Below, in pieces: positions 8,641 through 17,182 of a stretch of DNA of 64,000 nucleotides (position 1 is the first letter of the stretch; each line of letters starts with the position of its first letter). The position numbers and the translations under genes were made by a program. The notes under the pieces are model-generated. The model was not told where the DNA came from, ran no database searches, and saw only the letters and a program-made list of their open reading frames with translations. The stretch comes from Sphingomonadales bacterium (GTDB lineage Bacteria; Pseudomonadota; Alphaproteobacteria; Sphingomonadales; Sphingomonadaceae): the NCBI GenBank assembly GCA_004173185.1, contig SEFZ01000001.1, positions 1 through 64,000 on the forward strand. Direction: 5' to 3'.

Positions 8641-8862
8641 TGGGGGCGGTTTCGTCGTGGGCACTTCTTGATTCGCAGCTGGGCGGTGGAGCGTAATATC
8701 GACTTACCGACCGATATGAGAATATCGGCATTGCTAAGTTCCGGTGATCGCGTCGATCAACTACGGTCGTAAACGGCTGTATCTCCCATTGCTCTAGTTG
8801 CTGAACGCCTAGTAGCGTTGCGCCCCTGTAGGTATCGCAAGATGCTGAGGGGGGATTAGGAA

Positions 8863-9600
8863 ATGAGGATATTGCGGACGATCGCGATGGCGGTCGGCGT
8901 TCTGCTGTTAATGTCGGCACCAGTACACGGGCAGGAGCGGTCGGGGCGTAAACAGGGATTCGAGCTGGTTGCCAATAGTGGCAAGCGAATTCTTGTGCTT
9001 CGTCCCTATGTAAGCGTGGGCGGACAATCGACGGGAGGGATGTTCGAACCGAACGGCGATTGGACGGATAAGGCGCGCAGCAACATCCACATCTCGCTCG
9101 AACGGTTCCAAGCGAGACTTGGCAACACCGTTGTCGCTGCTCCCGAATCCTATGGCGAAGACGCTCAGAGGGTAGAGGAATATATGGCTCTGTTCGCTGC
9201 GGTGTCGCAGGCGGTGCAGGAGTATCAATTCTTTGTCGGCAATCGCCTGCCCACTAAGAAGCGCGACAACAAGAACGACGCGTTCGATTGGTCGCTCGGT
9301 GCCGGCATCGCATCGCTGCCGGGTGCCAAAGACGCGGACTACGCCCTGTTTATCTACAACAAGGATGCTTACGGCTCGACCGGGCGCAAGATTCTGCAAG
9401 TGCTGATGGCTGCGGGCCCAGGCATCGGGGTCAAGTCGGGCGATCATCAAGGCTATGCCGGGCTCGTAGACCTCAAGACCGGCGACGTGCTGTGGCTCAA
9501 TGCCGATACCGAGATTGGGGGCGACGTGCGCGAGCTTGAAGGATCCGAAAAGCGGGTTCGCCAGTTGCTGGAGGACTTCCCCGGAAGTGACATCAAATGA
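8863..9600 (+). CDS. Exported protein of unknown function (operon with M48 protease)
   Basis: A 245-residue protein with an N-terminal signal peptide (about residues 1-24, ending SAPVHGQ). The mature part has a strand-rich start (KRILVLRPYVSVGG), a central helical segment, and a C-terminal DLKTGDVLWLNADTEIGG followed by GSEKRVRQLLEDFPGS. No family is recognised. The stop overlaps the next start (ATGA at 9597-9600), so it is coupled to the M48 protease. Codon use differs from the flanking genes: TTA, ATA and AGG codons occur near the start. A 220-bp non-coding leader separates it from the prolyl oligopeptidase gene and probably holds the operon promoter. Confidence 0.75.
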   Translation: MRILRTIAMAVGVLLLMSAPVHGQERSGRKQGFELVANSGKRILVLRPYVSVGGQSTGGMFEPNGDWTDKARSNIHISLERFQARLGNTVVAAPESYGEDAQRVEEYMALFAAVSQAVQEYQFFVGNRLPTKKRDNKNDAFDWSLGAGIASLPGAKDADYALFIYNKDAYGSTGRKILQVLMAAGPGIGVKSGDHQGYAGLVDLKTGDVLWLNADTEIGGDVRELEGSEKRVRQLLEDFPGSDIK

Positions 9601-10796
9601 GGGGCCTCCGTCTGCTTGCTGCGGTTTCGCTGGCATCGGCATCGGCGTCGGCACCGGCGTCAGCGCAACGCGCGCCCGATCCTCCACCTTTCGCCGGTGT
9701 CTATCAGCCGCGCGGTGTCGATGAGATCGGTCTGTGGAAAGAGGATGACGAGAGCGAACGCGCGCTTGCAGCATCACCGTTAATTATCCGCGATGAGAAA
9801 TTGGCGGGTTATCTCAAGGCTGTGCTCTGCACAACGGTCGGATCGGATCGCTGCAGCACGGTGCGAATCTACGTGATCCGCGAGCCAACTTTCAATGCCA
9901 CTATGGCACCTAATGGCACGATGCGTGTGTATAGCGGGCTACTGTTGCGCGTGCGCAACGAAGCCGAAGTCGGTGCGGTGCTCGGCCACGAATTCGGCCA
10001 TTTTGAGCGTCGACACGGCCTCAGCAAATTCAAGGCGCGCCGAAGTGGCGGTGATTTGCTTGCCTGGGGCGAATTACTTGCCAGCATGGCGCCCAGCTAT
10101 CGCAGTCCCTATACCTATCGTGATCTGCAGTTGTCGGTTTACGGCAATCTCTACCGCTATGGTCGAGACAATGAGCGCGAGGCTGACGTGCTCGGCATCG
10201 GCTATCTCAATAATAGCAGCCTGCAACCCCAGGCAGCCGCCGCAGTTTGGCGCAATCTCATCGGAGAGCTCGAAGCCTCCGCCAAATCTCGAGGTCTGCG
10301 AAAACCTGACTTCGAGCGCATTGCCTTCACCGCATCGCATCCGCCCGAAGCGGAGCGCGTCGCGACGCTAACCGCGCTTGCTGCGCCCGATGGGACGAAC
10401 CGCGAGAATGGCGCTGAACGATATCGAGCGGCGATGGAGACGTGGCTGCCGATATTTCTCGAGGATCAGATCAAACTCAACGATTTCGGCGCCAGCGATT
10501 ACCTGATCCAGAACTTGGCGAGCGACGGCTGGACCGCAGATCTGTGGTTGGCACGCGGCGAACTATATCGGACACGGGGCAACCAGCGCGACTTTGCCAA
10601 TGCCATCCAGTTCTACGGCGATGCGATCCGCCTGAATGGAGCAATGCCCGCAGCCCATCGGGGACTCGGACTGGCCTTGGTCAAGAGTGGTAGGCCGAGC
10701 GAGGGGCAAGCTGCGCTCCGGCGATATCTGGAACTGAGCCCGGATGCGCTGGATGCGAAAATGATCAGGCTGATGCTACCGGGGGATGGGCAATGA
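9597..10796 (+). CDS. Exported M48 family metalloprotease with TPR-like tail
   Basis: A 399-residue protein with a signal peptide (about residues 1-24), an M48 zinc-peptidase domain and a helical C-terminal TPR-like region (about residues 300-395, including IQFYGDAIRLNG and ALRRYLELSPDA). The zinc site is visible as H131-E132-x-x-H135 in GHEFGHFE, with E193 of the E-x-x-A-D motif (NEREADVLG). The layout resembles BepA-type periplasmic proteases that act in outer-membrane quality control, but the order and flanking genes differ. It overlaps the genes on both sides by 4 bp. In-frame TTA codons (for example SPLIIR and GELLAS) are unusual for this genome. Confidence 0.85.
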   Translation: MRGLRLLAAVSLASASASAPASAQRAPDPPPFAGVYQPRGVDEIGLWKEDDESERALAASPLIIRDEKLAGYLKAVLCTTVGSDRCSTVRIYVIREPTFNATMAPNGTMRVYSGLLLRVRNEAEVGAVLGHEFGHFERRHGLSKFKARRSGGDLLAWGELLASMAPSYRSPYTYRDLQLSVYGNLYRYGRDNEREADVLGIGYLNNSSLQPQAAAAVWRNLIGELEASAKSRGLRKPDFERIAFTASHPPEAERVATLTALAAPDGTNRENGAERYRAAMETWLPIFLEDQIKLNDFGASDYLIQNLASDGWTADLWLARGELYRTRGNQRDFANAIQFYGDAIRLNGAMPAAHRGLGLALVKSGRPSEGQAALRRYLELSPDALDAKMIRLMLPGDGQ

Positions 10797-11386
10797 CGAT
10801 GGGTAAAGCATGGGTGGCATGGGTAGCGCTGCTGATATTCGCGCTGCATTCGCCAGCCATTGCGCATAAGCTGCGCGCGAAAGGGGAGGCAGTAAATGTC
10901 GCCGATTCCAAGCTTACCGTCACTCCGTCGCGGGACTGGAACAGGCTAAGCGAGGATGTGGGCAAGAACACCGAGAGCTGGACGCTGGACGGCGGGCAGC
11001 TCAATGATTTGACGTTTTTCGGTGGGATCGAACCCGGCAGGCCGTTGGTGAGGGAAAGGAATAAGAAGCGGGCACCCCTCCCAAAATTCCAGAAGACGAC
11101 CTTGCTGGCCGAGCTCCCCGAGCTACTGGAGGGCACCTACCGGACGCAGAAAAATATCGGTGCCTTCCAGCTTATTTCGGCTGACCCGGTAAAATTTCTG
11201 GGCGAAACTGGAGTAACCTTTACGTACGAATATACTGATGATGACCGGATCACCCGCAAGGGAGAGGCAACAGCGGCGCTCGTCGGAGGTAAGCTGTATA
11301 TGGTCACTTTCGATGCACCGCGATTGCACTATTTCGATTGGGCAATAGGTGAGGTTCGGGCGCTGATGGCGACGGCGAGGCTGTAA
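10793..11386 (+). CDS. Exported protein of unknown function (third gene of M48 operon)
   Basis: A 197-residue protein with a signal peptide (residues 1-24, ending SPAIA). The mature domain begins with LTVTPSRDWNRLSED and TESWTLDGGQLNDLTFFGGI and ends with a strand-rich part (GKLYMVTFDAPRLHYFDWAI). No family was recognised. The arrangement resembles small periplasmic or surface proteins of sphingomonads with a beta-sandwich feel. It starts inside the stop of the M48 gene (ATGA), so all three proteins are probably made together and may act as one unit outside the inner membrane. Confidence 0.7.
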   Translation: MTMGKAWVAWVALLIFALHSPAIAHKLRAKGEAVNVADSKLTVTPSRDWNRLSEDVGKNTESWTLDGGQLNDLTFFGGIEPGRPLVRERNKKRAPLPKFQKTTLLAELPELLEGTYRTQKNIGAFQLISADPVKFLGETGVTFTYEYTDDDRITRKGEATAALVGGKLYMVTFDAPRLHYFDWAIGEVRALMATARL

Positions 11387-11446
11387 TTTGGCTGCTTGGC
11401 GCTGATGCTCTTCCCAAGCCGCGATGATCTGCTAATCGCGCTGGGC

Positions 11447-13003
11447 ATGGAACAACATGCCGATTCAATCCTGATCGTAGATTTCGGGAGCCAGGTTACC
11501 CAGCTTATCGCGCGCCGCGTGCGCGAGGCTGGGGTCTATAGCGAAATCGCTCCCTTCACGACCGCTGCCGATGCGTTCAAGCGCTTGAAGCCAAAGGGGA
11601 TTATCCTCTCCGGTTCACCCGCATCGGTGCTTGATGAAGCGTCGCCCCGCGTTCCGCAGGAGATCTTCGACTCAGGGCTTCCGATCCTCGGCATCTGCTA
11701 TGGCCAGCAGGTCATGATGCAGCAGCTCGGCGGGCGCGTGCAGCAGGGCGATTCGGGCGAGTTCGGTCTCGCCTTTATCGAGATTCAGGATAGCTGCGTG
11801 CTGTTCGACGGGCTCTGGGCCGAGGGCGAAAGCCATCAGGTGTGGATGAGCCATGGCGACAAGGTCACCGATCTGGCACCCGGTTTCCGCCCCGTCGCGG
11901 TCAGCCCCGGCTCGCCCTTCGCGGTCGTGGCCGACGATGCGCGCCGCTATTACGCCACGCAATTCCATCCCGAGGTGGTGCACACTCCCGATGGCGCGCG
12001 CTTCCTGTCGAACTTTGTCCGCCACGTCTGCGGGTTGCAGGGCGATTGGACGATGGCCGAATTCCGCGCCACCAAGATCAAGGAAATCCGCGAACAGGTC
12101 GGCAATGGCCGGGTGATCTGCGGGCTTTCTGGCGGCGTCGATTCCGCGGTGGCGGCAGTGCTGATTCACGAAGCGATCGGCAGCCAGCTTACCTGCGTGT
12201 TCGTCGATCACGGCCTGATGCGCAGCGCCGAGGCCGATCAGGTCGTCAGCCTGTTCCGCGGGCATTACAACATCCCGCTCGTCCATGTGAACGCCGAGAC
12301 CTTGTTCCTGAACGGCCTTGCCGGGCTCACGGACCCCGAAGCCAAGCGCAAGTTCATCGGCAAGACCTTCATCGAAATCTTCGAAGAGGAAGCCAAGAAG
12401 ATCGGCGGCGCCGATTTCCTCGCCCAGGGCACGCTATATCCCGACGTCATTGAAAGCGTCAGCTTCACCGGCGGGCCGTCGGTCACGATCAAGAGCCACC
12501 ACAATGTCGGCGGCCTGCCCGAGCGGATGAACATGAAGCTCGTCGAGCCGCTGCGTGAGCTGTTCAAGGATGAAGTCCGCGCGCTGGGCCGCGAACTCGG
12601 CCTGCCCGAGATTTTTGTCGGCCGTCATCCGTTCCCCGGACCCGGCCTCGCGATCCGCATCCCCGGCGAAGTCACCAAGGAGCGCTGCGACATCCTGCGC
12701 AAGGCCGATGCGATCTATCTCGAAGAGATCCGCAACGCCGGGCTTTACGATGCGATCTGGCAGGCATTCGCGGTGCTGCTGCCGGTGCGCACCGTTGGCG
12801 TGATGGGCGATCACCGCACCTATGATTATGTGCTGGCGCTGCGTGCCGTCACCTCGACCGACGGGATGACCGCAGTTGCCTTCGAATATCCCGGCGGCTT
12901 CCTGCCCCGCGTCGCGACGCGGATCGTCAACGAAGTGCGCGGGATCAATCGGGTGACCTACGATTACACGTCGAAGCCACCCGGCACCATCGAGTGGGAA
13001 TGA
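11447..13003 (+). CDS. guaA: GMP synthase (glutamine-hydrolysing)
   Basis: A 518-residue cytoplasmic enzyme converting XMP, ATP and glutamine to GMP. The N-terminal class I glutamine amidotransferase has the catalytic Cys84 (GICYGQQ), with His174 and Glu176 (FHPEV). The ATP-pyrophosphatase domain carries the PP-loop [11 protein letters not shown], and the C-terminal dimerisation domain ends [11 protein letters not shown]. The frame extends upstream to a TTG at 11396, but [16 protein letters not shown] at 11447 fits family starts. The next small membrane gene overlaps its stop. The 3' end of guaA is a known integration site for islands in other bacteria, but no integrase follows here. Confidence 0.97.
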   Translation: MEQHADSILIVDFGSQVTQLIARRVREAGVYSEIAPFTTAADAFKRLKPKGIILSGSPASVLDEASPRVPQEIFDSGLPILGICYGQQVMMQQLGGRVQQGDSGEFGLAFIEIQDSCVLFDGLWAEGESHQVWMSHGDKVTDLAPGFRPVAVSPGSPFAVVADDARRYYATQFHPEVVHTPDGARFLSNFVRHVCGLQGDWTMAEFRATKIKEIREQVGNGRVICGLSGGVDSAVAAVLIHEAIGSQLTCVFVDHGLMRSAEADQVVSLFRGHYNIPLVHVNAETLFLNGLAGLTDPEAKRKFIGKTFIEIFEEEAKKIGGADFLAQGTLYPDVIESVSFTGGPSVTIKSHHNVGGLPERMNMKLVEPLRELFKDEVRALGRELGLPEIFVGRHPFPGPGLAIRIPGEVTKERCDILRKADAIYLEEIRNAGLYDAIWQAFAVLLPVRTVGVMGDHRTYDYVLALRAVTSTDGMTAVAFEYPGGFLPRVATRIVNEVRGINRVTYDYTSKPPGTIEWE

Positions 13004-13266
13004 CGCTCGAAGGCGTCCTGATCGAGATTGTCGGATGGTCCGGCGCGGTGATGATCCTCGCCGCGTACGTCATGCTGTCGATGGGGAAACTCACCGGTCA
13101 GTCGCGGCTGTATCAATGGATGAACGTGGTCGGCGCAGCCTGCTTCGTGCTCAACAGCGGCTATAACGGCGCGGTGCCGTCGGCAGTGCTGAACGTCATC
13201 TGGGCGGGGATCGGTCTCTACACGTTGTGGCGCATCACGCGTCCCGCTGCGGTGAACCCCGGCTGA
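13000..13266 (+). CDS. Small membrane protein, CBU_0592-like
   Basis: An 88-residue protein with three hydrophobic helices ([16 protein letters not shown], then [20 protein letters not shown], then [16 protein letters not shown]). The G-W-x-G-A start and the N-x-x-G-A-x-x-F-x-x-N pattern match small inner-membrane proteins of the CBU_0592 type, whose function is unknown. ATG at 13000 overlaps the guaA stop (ATGA), implying translational coupling. An in-frame GTG lies two codons earlier. Confidence 0.7.
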   Translation: MTLEGVLIEIVGWSGAVMILAAYVMLSMGKLTGQSRLYQWMNVVGAACFVLNSGYNGAVPSAVLNVIWAGIGLYTLWRITRPAAVNPG

Positions 13267-13357
13267 CCATCCGCTTATTCAAATACTCGTGCAGGTTTCC
13301 CCATTTCTTCCGCGTAACGATTCGGCTAGGCTCCGATCGGGGGAAGGGGAGGAAGCC

Positions 13358-13888
13358 ATGAAATTCAAGCTGATGGGCGGCATTGCGGCCGTCGCTTTGG
13401 CAATCGGGGCGCCCGGAGCTGCTGCCGCGCAGGACGCGCATGCGCGGCCCGCATTGCAACTCGCCACGAACGGGCTGGAGCTTCGCGATGTGGAATCCAA
13501 AGAGAGTGATCTGATCGGCTTCGGCACCAGCCAGGACGATACCGTCGCATTTATCGGCCGCGCGCTGAACGGGCCTACCGCATCGGGCCTCAGTGAGGAA
13601 TGCGGTGCCGGGCCGCTCGGCACCGTCGATTTCGATGACGTGCGGCTCTATTTCAAAGCGGGCGAATTCGTCGGTTGGGAAACCACGAGCGGCCATTACA
13701 GCAAGCAGGGCATCCATGTCGGCATGACATCGGACGAACTGATGGCCGCGACCGATGAAATGGAGGGCGAGGAAAACTCGATCGGCTATGAGTGGACCGC
13801 CGATGGCTTCTCCGGCCTGCTCACCGAAGGCGGGCCAAAGGGCGTTATCACCACCATCTGGGCAGGCACCACCTGCATCATGCGCTAA
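13358..13888 (+). CDS. Exported protein of unknown function (paralogue of next gene)
   Basis: A 176-residue protein with a signal peptide (residues 1-24, ending AAAAQ). The C-terminal two thirds line up with the next gene: an E-C-G-A-G or D-C-G-A-G motif, then V-R-L-Y-F-K/Q-x-G-x-F-x-G-W, then a G-I-x-x-G segment, then S-G-L-L and a final T-x-I/L-W-A-G-x-x-C-I-x-R. The two conserved cysteines probably form a disulphide in the periplasm. The ATG follows a strong GGGGAGG site; upstream extension of the frame is not used. No function is known. Confidence 0.75.
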   Translation: MKFKLMGGIAAVALAIGAPGAAAAQDAHARPALQLATNGLELRDVESKESDLIGFGTSQDDTVAFIGRALNGPTASGLSEECGAGPLGTVDFDDVRLYFKAGEFVGWETTSGHYSKQGIHVGMTSDELMAATDEMEGEENSIGYEWTADGFSGLLTEGGPKGVITTIWAGTTCIMR

Positions 13889-13898
13889 GGAATTTGCT

Positions 13899-14525
13899 AT
13901 GAACAAGTCGATCCTGCTGGGTGCCGCGGCGGCGCTGGCGTTGCTCGCCGGTTGCTCCAGCGAGTCCGTGACCAACACCACCAGCACCACGACTGCGAAC
14001 GTCACTGCGCCGGAGCCGGTAGCCAATACCAGTGTCACCGCCAACGCGACCGTCAGCGAGACGGCAGTCCCTGCGCTGAACCTCGCGCCGGACGAGCTTA
14101 CGCTGGTTCTCGAAGGCGGCAGCGCGCGCCACGTCACCTTCGGCATGGACAAGGCGATGGCGACCCAGATGATCACCGCCGCGCTTGGCAGCCCGATCGA
14201 GCAAGCGACGCTCGAGGATTGCGGCGCCGGCAAGCTCGATTATGCCAATTTCCGTCAGGGCCTTTCGCTCTATTTCCAGGATGGCAAGTTCCAGGGCTGG
14301 GATCTGGACGGGCGTGAGAATGGCAAGTTCCAGACCGCCAACGGCATCGGCATTGGCACCACGCGCAAGCAGGTCGAGGGTCTGGGCAGCGTGCTCGAGA
14401 TGCAGCCGGAATCGACCATCGGCCACGAGTTCATGATCGGCGAGATGTCCGGCCTGCTCAGCGACACGACGCCGGGCGGCAAGGTCACGAACCTCTGGGC
14501 CGGCGTATCCTGCATCGCGCGTTGA
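13899..14525 (+). CDS. Lipoprotein of unknown function (tandem paralogue)
   Basis: A 208-residue protein with a lipoprotein signal (lipobox LLAGC, Cys around residue 19) followed by a Thr/Asn/Val-rich linker (about residues 24-52) and a conserved domain shared with the preceding gene, including DCGAGKLDYANF and the terminal NLWAGVSCIAR. It starts 10 bp after the preceding gene. The pair looks like a tandem duplication in which one copy is periplasmic and the other anchored to a membrane. The first-choice ATG at 13899 is supported by the lipobox distance. Confidence 0.75.
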   Translation: MNKSILLGAAAALALLAGCSSESVTNTTSTTTANVTAPEPVANTSVTANATVSETAVPALNLAPDELTLVLEGGSARHVTFGMDKAMATQMITAALGSPIEQATLEDCGAGKLDYANFRQGLSLYFQDGKFQGWDLDGRENGKFQTANGIGIGTTRKQVEGLGSVLEMQPESTIGHEFMIGEMSGLLSDTTPGGKVTNLWAGVSCIAR

Positions 14526-14534
14526 TCCGAACCC

Positions 14535-14948
14535 GTGATTGAAACCGCGACGCTTGATGATCGGAAAGCCGTGGTCGCGCTTTGGCGGGATTGCGGCCTC
14601 ACCCGTCCGTGGAATGATCCGGAAGCGGATTTCATGGCGGCGCTGGCGACCGGCACCAGCACATTGCTGGTCGCGCGCTATGGCGGCGGGATCACGGGCA
14701 GCGTGATGACCGGCTTCGATGGGCATCGCGGCTGGGTCTATTATCTCGCGGTTTCGCCCACGGCACGACGCGGCGGGCTGGGCACGGCACTGATGACCGC
14801 CGCCGAGGATTGGCTGCGCGGGCAGGGCGCGCCGAAGATCCAGTTGATGGTGCGCGGCACCAACGCCGATGCGCTGGGCTTCTACGAAGCGCTTGGCCTT
14901 GAACGGCAGGACGTAGTTACGTTGGGGCGGTTCCTGAACGGCGAATAG
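14535..14948 (+). CDS. GNAT family N-acetyltransferase (YpeA-like)
   Basis: A 137-residue GCN5-type acetyltransferase. The acetyl-CoA pyrophosphate loop appears as R-R-G-G-L-G-T-A-L-M, preceded by the strand WVYYLAVSP and followed by IQLMVRGTNADALGFYEALGL, the usual end of the fold. The short length and the W-R-D-C-G-L-T-R-P-W-N-D-P segment match the YpeA subgroup. The substrate is unknown. The GTG start lies 9 bp after the lipoprotein stop. Confidence 0.88.
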   Translation: MIETATLDDRKAVVALWRDCGLTRPWNDPEADFMAALATGTSTLLVARYGGGITGSVMTGFDGHRGWVYYLAVSPTARRGGLGTALMTAAEDWLRGQGAPKIQLMVRGTNADALGFYEALGLERQDVVTLGRFLNGE

Positions 14949-14954
14949 GGGCGG

Positions 14955-15341
14955 TTAGCTGCCATCAGGCTCGACAGCCAACACTTCGAACCTCGCGACC
15001 CACGTTGAACCCATCGCCTTGGCTAGTTCGCGGTCTTTATAACCCGGCTGGACACCTAGCCACTTGACGAAATCGTCTCCTCCAGCCGCTTCGAGTGGAA
15101 ATATGCCAGCAGGGTCAGGACCACTCGAATACAGCAGGTATACGACGTCCGCGCCCCAAGGACCGCTATCATCCGTGGCGACTACAACGCGACGCAGGTC
15201 ACGAATCGGGAGCTTTCGTTCCGTGCCTTGACCATCGCTTGTCACGATGTCCCCATCGACGAAACTGACACTCCAGCGCGTCAGGGGCGAGTTGTTCGCG
15301 AGCATTTTGCGCAACCAGCGAAGCATAGTCGATAGATACAC
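14955..15341 (-). CDS. Hypothetical protein
   Basis: A 128-residue soluble protein with no signal peptide or membrane helix. Visible features are DLRRVVVATDDSGPWGADVVYLLYS and WLGVQPGYKDRELAKAMGS, a layout seen in small uncharacterised immunity-like or barrel proteins that end in a helix with W-L-G-x-x-P-G-Y-x-x. No function is assigned. An internal Met at 15326 (MLRWLRKML) is an alternative start. It reads convergently with the GNAT gene, with only 6 bp between them. Confidence 0.6.
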   Translation of the reverse strand: MYLSTMLRWLRKMLANNSPLTRWSVSFVDGDIVTSDGQGTERKLPIRDLRRVVVATDDSGPWGADVVYLLYSSGPDPAGIFPLEAAGGDDFVKWLGVQPGYKDRELAKAMGSTWVARFEVLAVEPDGS

Positions 15342-15445
15342 GGTAGTCGGCCCGTCCGCTACTGGGGCGTTTGCCGCCAGACCGCTTTCGGATCGCTGAT
15401 CTCAAAACCCCATGGCCGAAATTGGGTGGGAGGCTGCCGTCGATC

Positions 15446-15604
15446 TTACCCCCTGGGGCGCGCACCTGTGCACCCGGCACCGGTCCACATCCCACCTGCG
15501 TCCAAGCACGAATCCTGGCGGCCAAATTCTGAATCCCGGAGGAAAAGCATGCCTCCGATTAGCGTCAACAGGATGACGGCGACGAGAGCCAACAAAGTCT
15601 TCAT
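15446..15604 (-). CDS. Small membrane-anchored protein with cysteine pair
   Basis: A 52-residue reading frame on the minus strand: one hydrophobic N-terminal helix (MKTLLALVAVILLTLIGGML), then a short polar tail with DSCLDAGGMWTGAGC. The C-L-D-A-G-G-x-W motif recurs in small exported sphingomonad proteins of unknown function. It lies 104 bp upstream of the 14955-15341 gene in the same direction and may form a unit with it. The ribosome-binding site is weak (GGGG close to the ATG), so confidence is moderate. Confidence 0.5.
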   Translation of the reverse strand: MKTLLALVAVILLTLIGGMLFLRDSEFGRQDSCLDAGGMWTGAGCTGARPRG

Positions 15605-15720
15605 GCCCCGACGGTGATCGAAGCTGTAAACGTCCGCAATTGGGTCGTCGGCAGACAGGCTGCTTTTCCGTCACACAGGCGTTACAGGCACGCGAAACCG
15701 TCAGCAGCCAAGGACCCCGA

Positions 15721-16068
15721 ATGACCGTCACCATCTACGGCATCAAAAACTGTGACACGATGAAGAAGGCCCGCGACTGGCTCGCGGCAAACGGCATCGT
15801 GGCGGACTTCCACGATTACAAAGCCTCCGGGATCGACACCGCGCATCTGGCGCGCTGGATCGAAGTCGCGGGCTGGGAGAAAGTCCTCAACCGCGCCGGC
15901 ACCACGTTCCGCAAGCTGCCCGATGACGCCAAGGCCGATCTCGATGCGGCAAAGGCGATCGCATTGATGCTGGAGCAGCCATCGATGATCAAGCGCCCGG
16001 TGCTGGAGCATCCCGGCGGCTTGCTGATCGGCTTCAAAGCGGACGAATACGCCGCCGCACTTCTCTAA
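15721..16068 (+). CDS. ArsC/Spx-family reductase (YffB-like)
   Basis: A 115-residue thioredoxin-fold protein. The redox motif is reduced to a single cysteine (Cys11 in YGIKNCDTMKK), and the C-terminal M-I-K-R-P-V-L segment is the expected cis-Pro/Arg region. These are hallmarks of the YffB branch of ArsC-like proteins, thought to be glutathione-dependent thiol reductases rather than true arsenate reductases. The ATG at 15721 is preferred over an upstream extension because the fold begins at MTVTIYGI. A second ArsC-family gene lies at 30633-30968. Confidence 0.88.
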   Translation: MTVTIYGIKNCDTMKKARDWLAANGIVADFHDYKASGIDTAHLARWIEVAGWEKVLNRAGTTFRKLPDDAKADLDAAKAIALMLEQPSMIKRPVLEHPGGLLIGFKADEYAAALL

Positions 16069-16122
16069 ACGCCGCATTTACGATAGGTCAGGGTCACAGA
16101 TCGCAGATTGCGGGGGTAAACG

Positions 16123-16554
16123 TTGACACGTGCTAAGCGGCCCGGCTGGTTCATCATTCTCGTCTGCGCGCTGATCCTCTGGGGTATCGCCGGGTGCGCG
16201 GCCTTTTCCATGCACCTGATCTATGGCCCCGCGATGGACCCTGCCGCCACCGATTGGGATCGCGCTTATTTCGCAGCGCTGCCCGCATGGTTCAACATCG
16301 ATTATGCCGTCGCGGTCGGGGCAGGGTTGATCGGCTCGATCGCCTTGCTCGCCCGCTCGCGCCTCGCAGTCCTGTTCTACCTCGTCTCGCTGATCGCCGT
16401 GCTGATCCAGTTCGGCTATGTCTTCTTCTCGACCGATCTGCTTGCCCATAAGGGCGCTGGGGCGACGGTGCCGTTTCCGGTCTTCATCATTGCGATGGCC
16501 GTCCTCCAGATCTGGGTCGCGAGCTATGCCCGCGACCGGAACTGGCTTTCCTAA
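16123..16554 (+). CDS. Four-helix integral membrane protein
   Basis: A 143-residue protein with four predicted transmembrane helices (WFIILVCALILWGIAGCA; YAVAVGAGLIGSIALLA; LAVLFYLVSLIAVLIQFGYVFF; PFPVFIIAMAVLQIWVAS). The loop after helix 1 carries DPAATDWDRAYFAALPAWFN. The start is TTG with GGGGG at good distance. It converges with the XRE regulator gene, the two overlapping by 4 bp. No function is recognised. Confidence 0.65.
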   Translation: MTRAKRPGWFIILVCALILWGIAGCAAFSMHLIYGPAMDPAATDWDRAYFAALPAWFNIDYAVAVGAGLIGSIALLARSRLAVLFYLVSLIAVLIQFGYVFFSTDLLAHKGAGATVPFPVFIIAMAVLQIWVASYARDRNWLS

Positions 16555-16766
16555 TCCGCTTCCCACTGGAACACGTCTTCCAGTGGCTTGCCAAACACCC
16601 TTGCGATCCGGAACGCGGCCTCCAGCGTAGGGGAATATTTCCCCGCCTCGATCGCCGCGATGGTTTGCCGCGTCATGCCGATCTTTTCGCCGAGTTCGGC
16701 CTGAGTCATCTCGCCCGCCATGAAGCGCAGCATGCGGACCTGATTGGCGATGTGCGGCTTAGCCAT
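16551..16766 (-). CDS. XRE-family transcriptional regulator
   Basis: A 71-residue protein that is essentially one helix-turn-helix domain: NQVRMLRFMAGEMTQAELGEKIGM followed by TRQTIAAIEAGKYSPTLEAAFRIARVFGKPLEDVF. This is the compact YozG/Cro-like class that regulates neighbouring membrane-protein genes. The start chosen (16766) overlaps the end of the upstream membrane gene by 8 bp. It is the last gene of a three-gene minus-strand operon and may repress its own promoter near 17680. Confidence 0.88.
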   Translation of the reverse strand: MAKPHIANQVRMLRFMAGEMTQAELGEKIGMTRQTIAAIEAGKYSPTLEAAFRIARVFGKPLEDVFQWEAD

Positions 16767-17181
16767 GCCAGCCTCGGCGATAGCTGAGGACAATGATGCC
16801 CTGATCGACCAGTTCGGCGATCACGACCGCCAGCAGCGTCGTATTGACGATCTTCCACGGCGTCTCGCTGAATGGCATCATCACGCCAGCCACCAGGGTG
16901 CCGAACATCAGCACAAGATAGGCGACGCTACGGCCCCGCCGCTGGATTTCCCGGTCGCGCTCGTCGAGTGGCGCGGAGCCCTCCTTGCCGGCATGTACCT
17001 TGATCGCGAAACCGATCAGACCATAAAGCAGGGCGTGCATCGGCGCGGCGATGCCGAACAGCCACAGCATATCGATCAGCCTTGGCGGCGGCGGTTGCGT
17101 GAAGGTGACGGTAAAATACACCGAATAGACCAGCGCCATCACGGCGAAGTTCAGCGCGGCGAGCTTCTCGCGATAGGCCAT
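16759..17181 (-). CDS. Four-helix membrane protein (XRE operon, second gene)
   Basis: A 140-residue protein beginning MAYREKLAAL with four hydrophobic helices (FAVMALVYSVYFTVTF; PMHALLYGLIGFAI; SVAYLVLMFGTLVAGVMM; IVNTTLLAVVIAELVDQGIIVLS) and a charged D-E-R-D-R-E-I-Q-R-R-G cytoplasmic loop. The next gene upstream shares the same organisation (MAFREKM and D-D-R-E-K), so the two are paralogues, perhaps subunits of one complex. The gap to the upstream gene is 1 bp, and the XRE gene overlaps its 3' end. Confidence 0.7.
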   Translation of the reverse strand: MAYREKLAALNFAVMALVYSVYFTVTFTQPPPPRLIDMLWLFGIAAPMHALLYGLIGFAIKVHAGKEGSAPLDERDREIQRRGRSVAYLVLMFGTLVAGVMMPFSETPWKIVNTTLLAVVIAELVDQGIIVLSYRRGWHG

Positions 17182-17182
17182 G

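Noticed and set aside
15199..15525. Minus-strand frame of 108 codons, and a related one at 15402-15734
   Set aside because: They overlap better-supported small genes, are Arg/Pro-rich, and show no motif.
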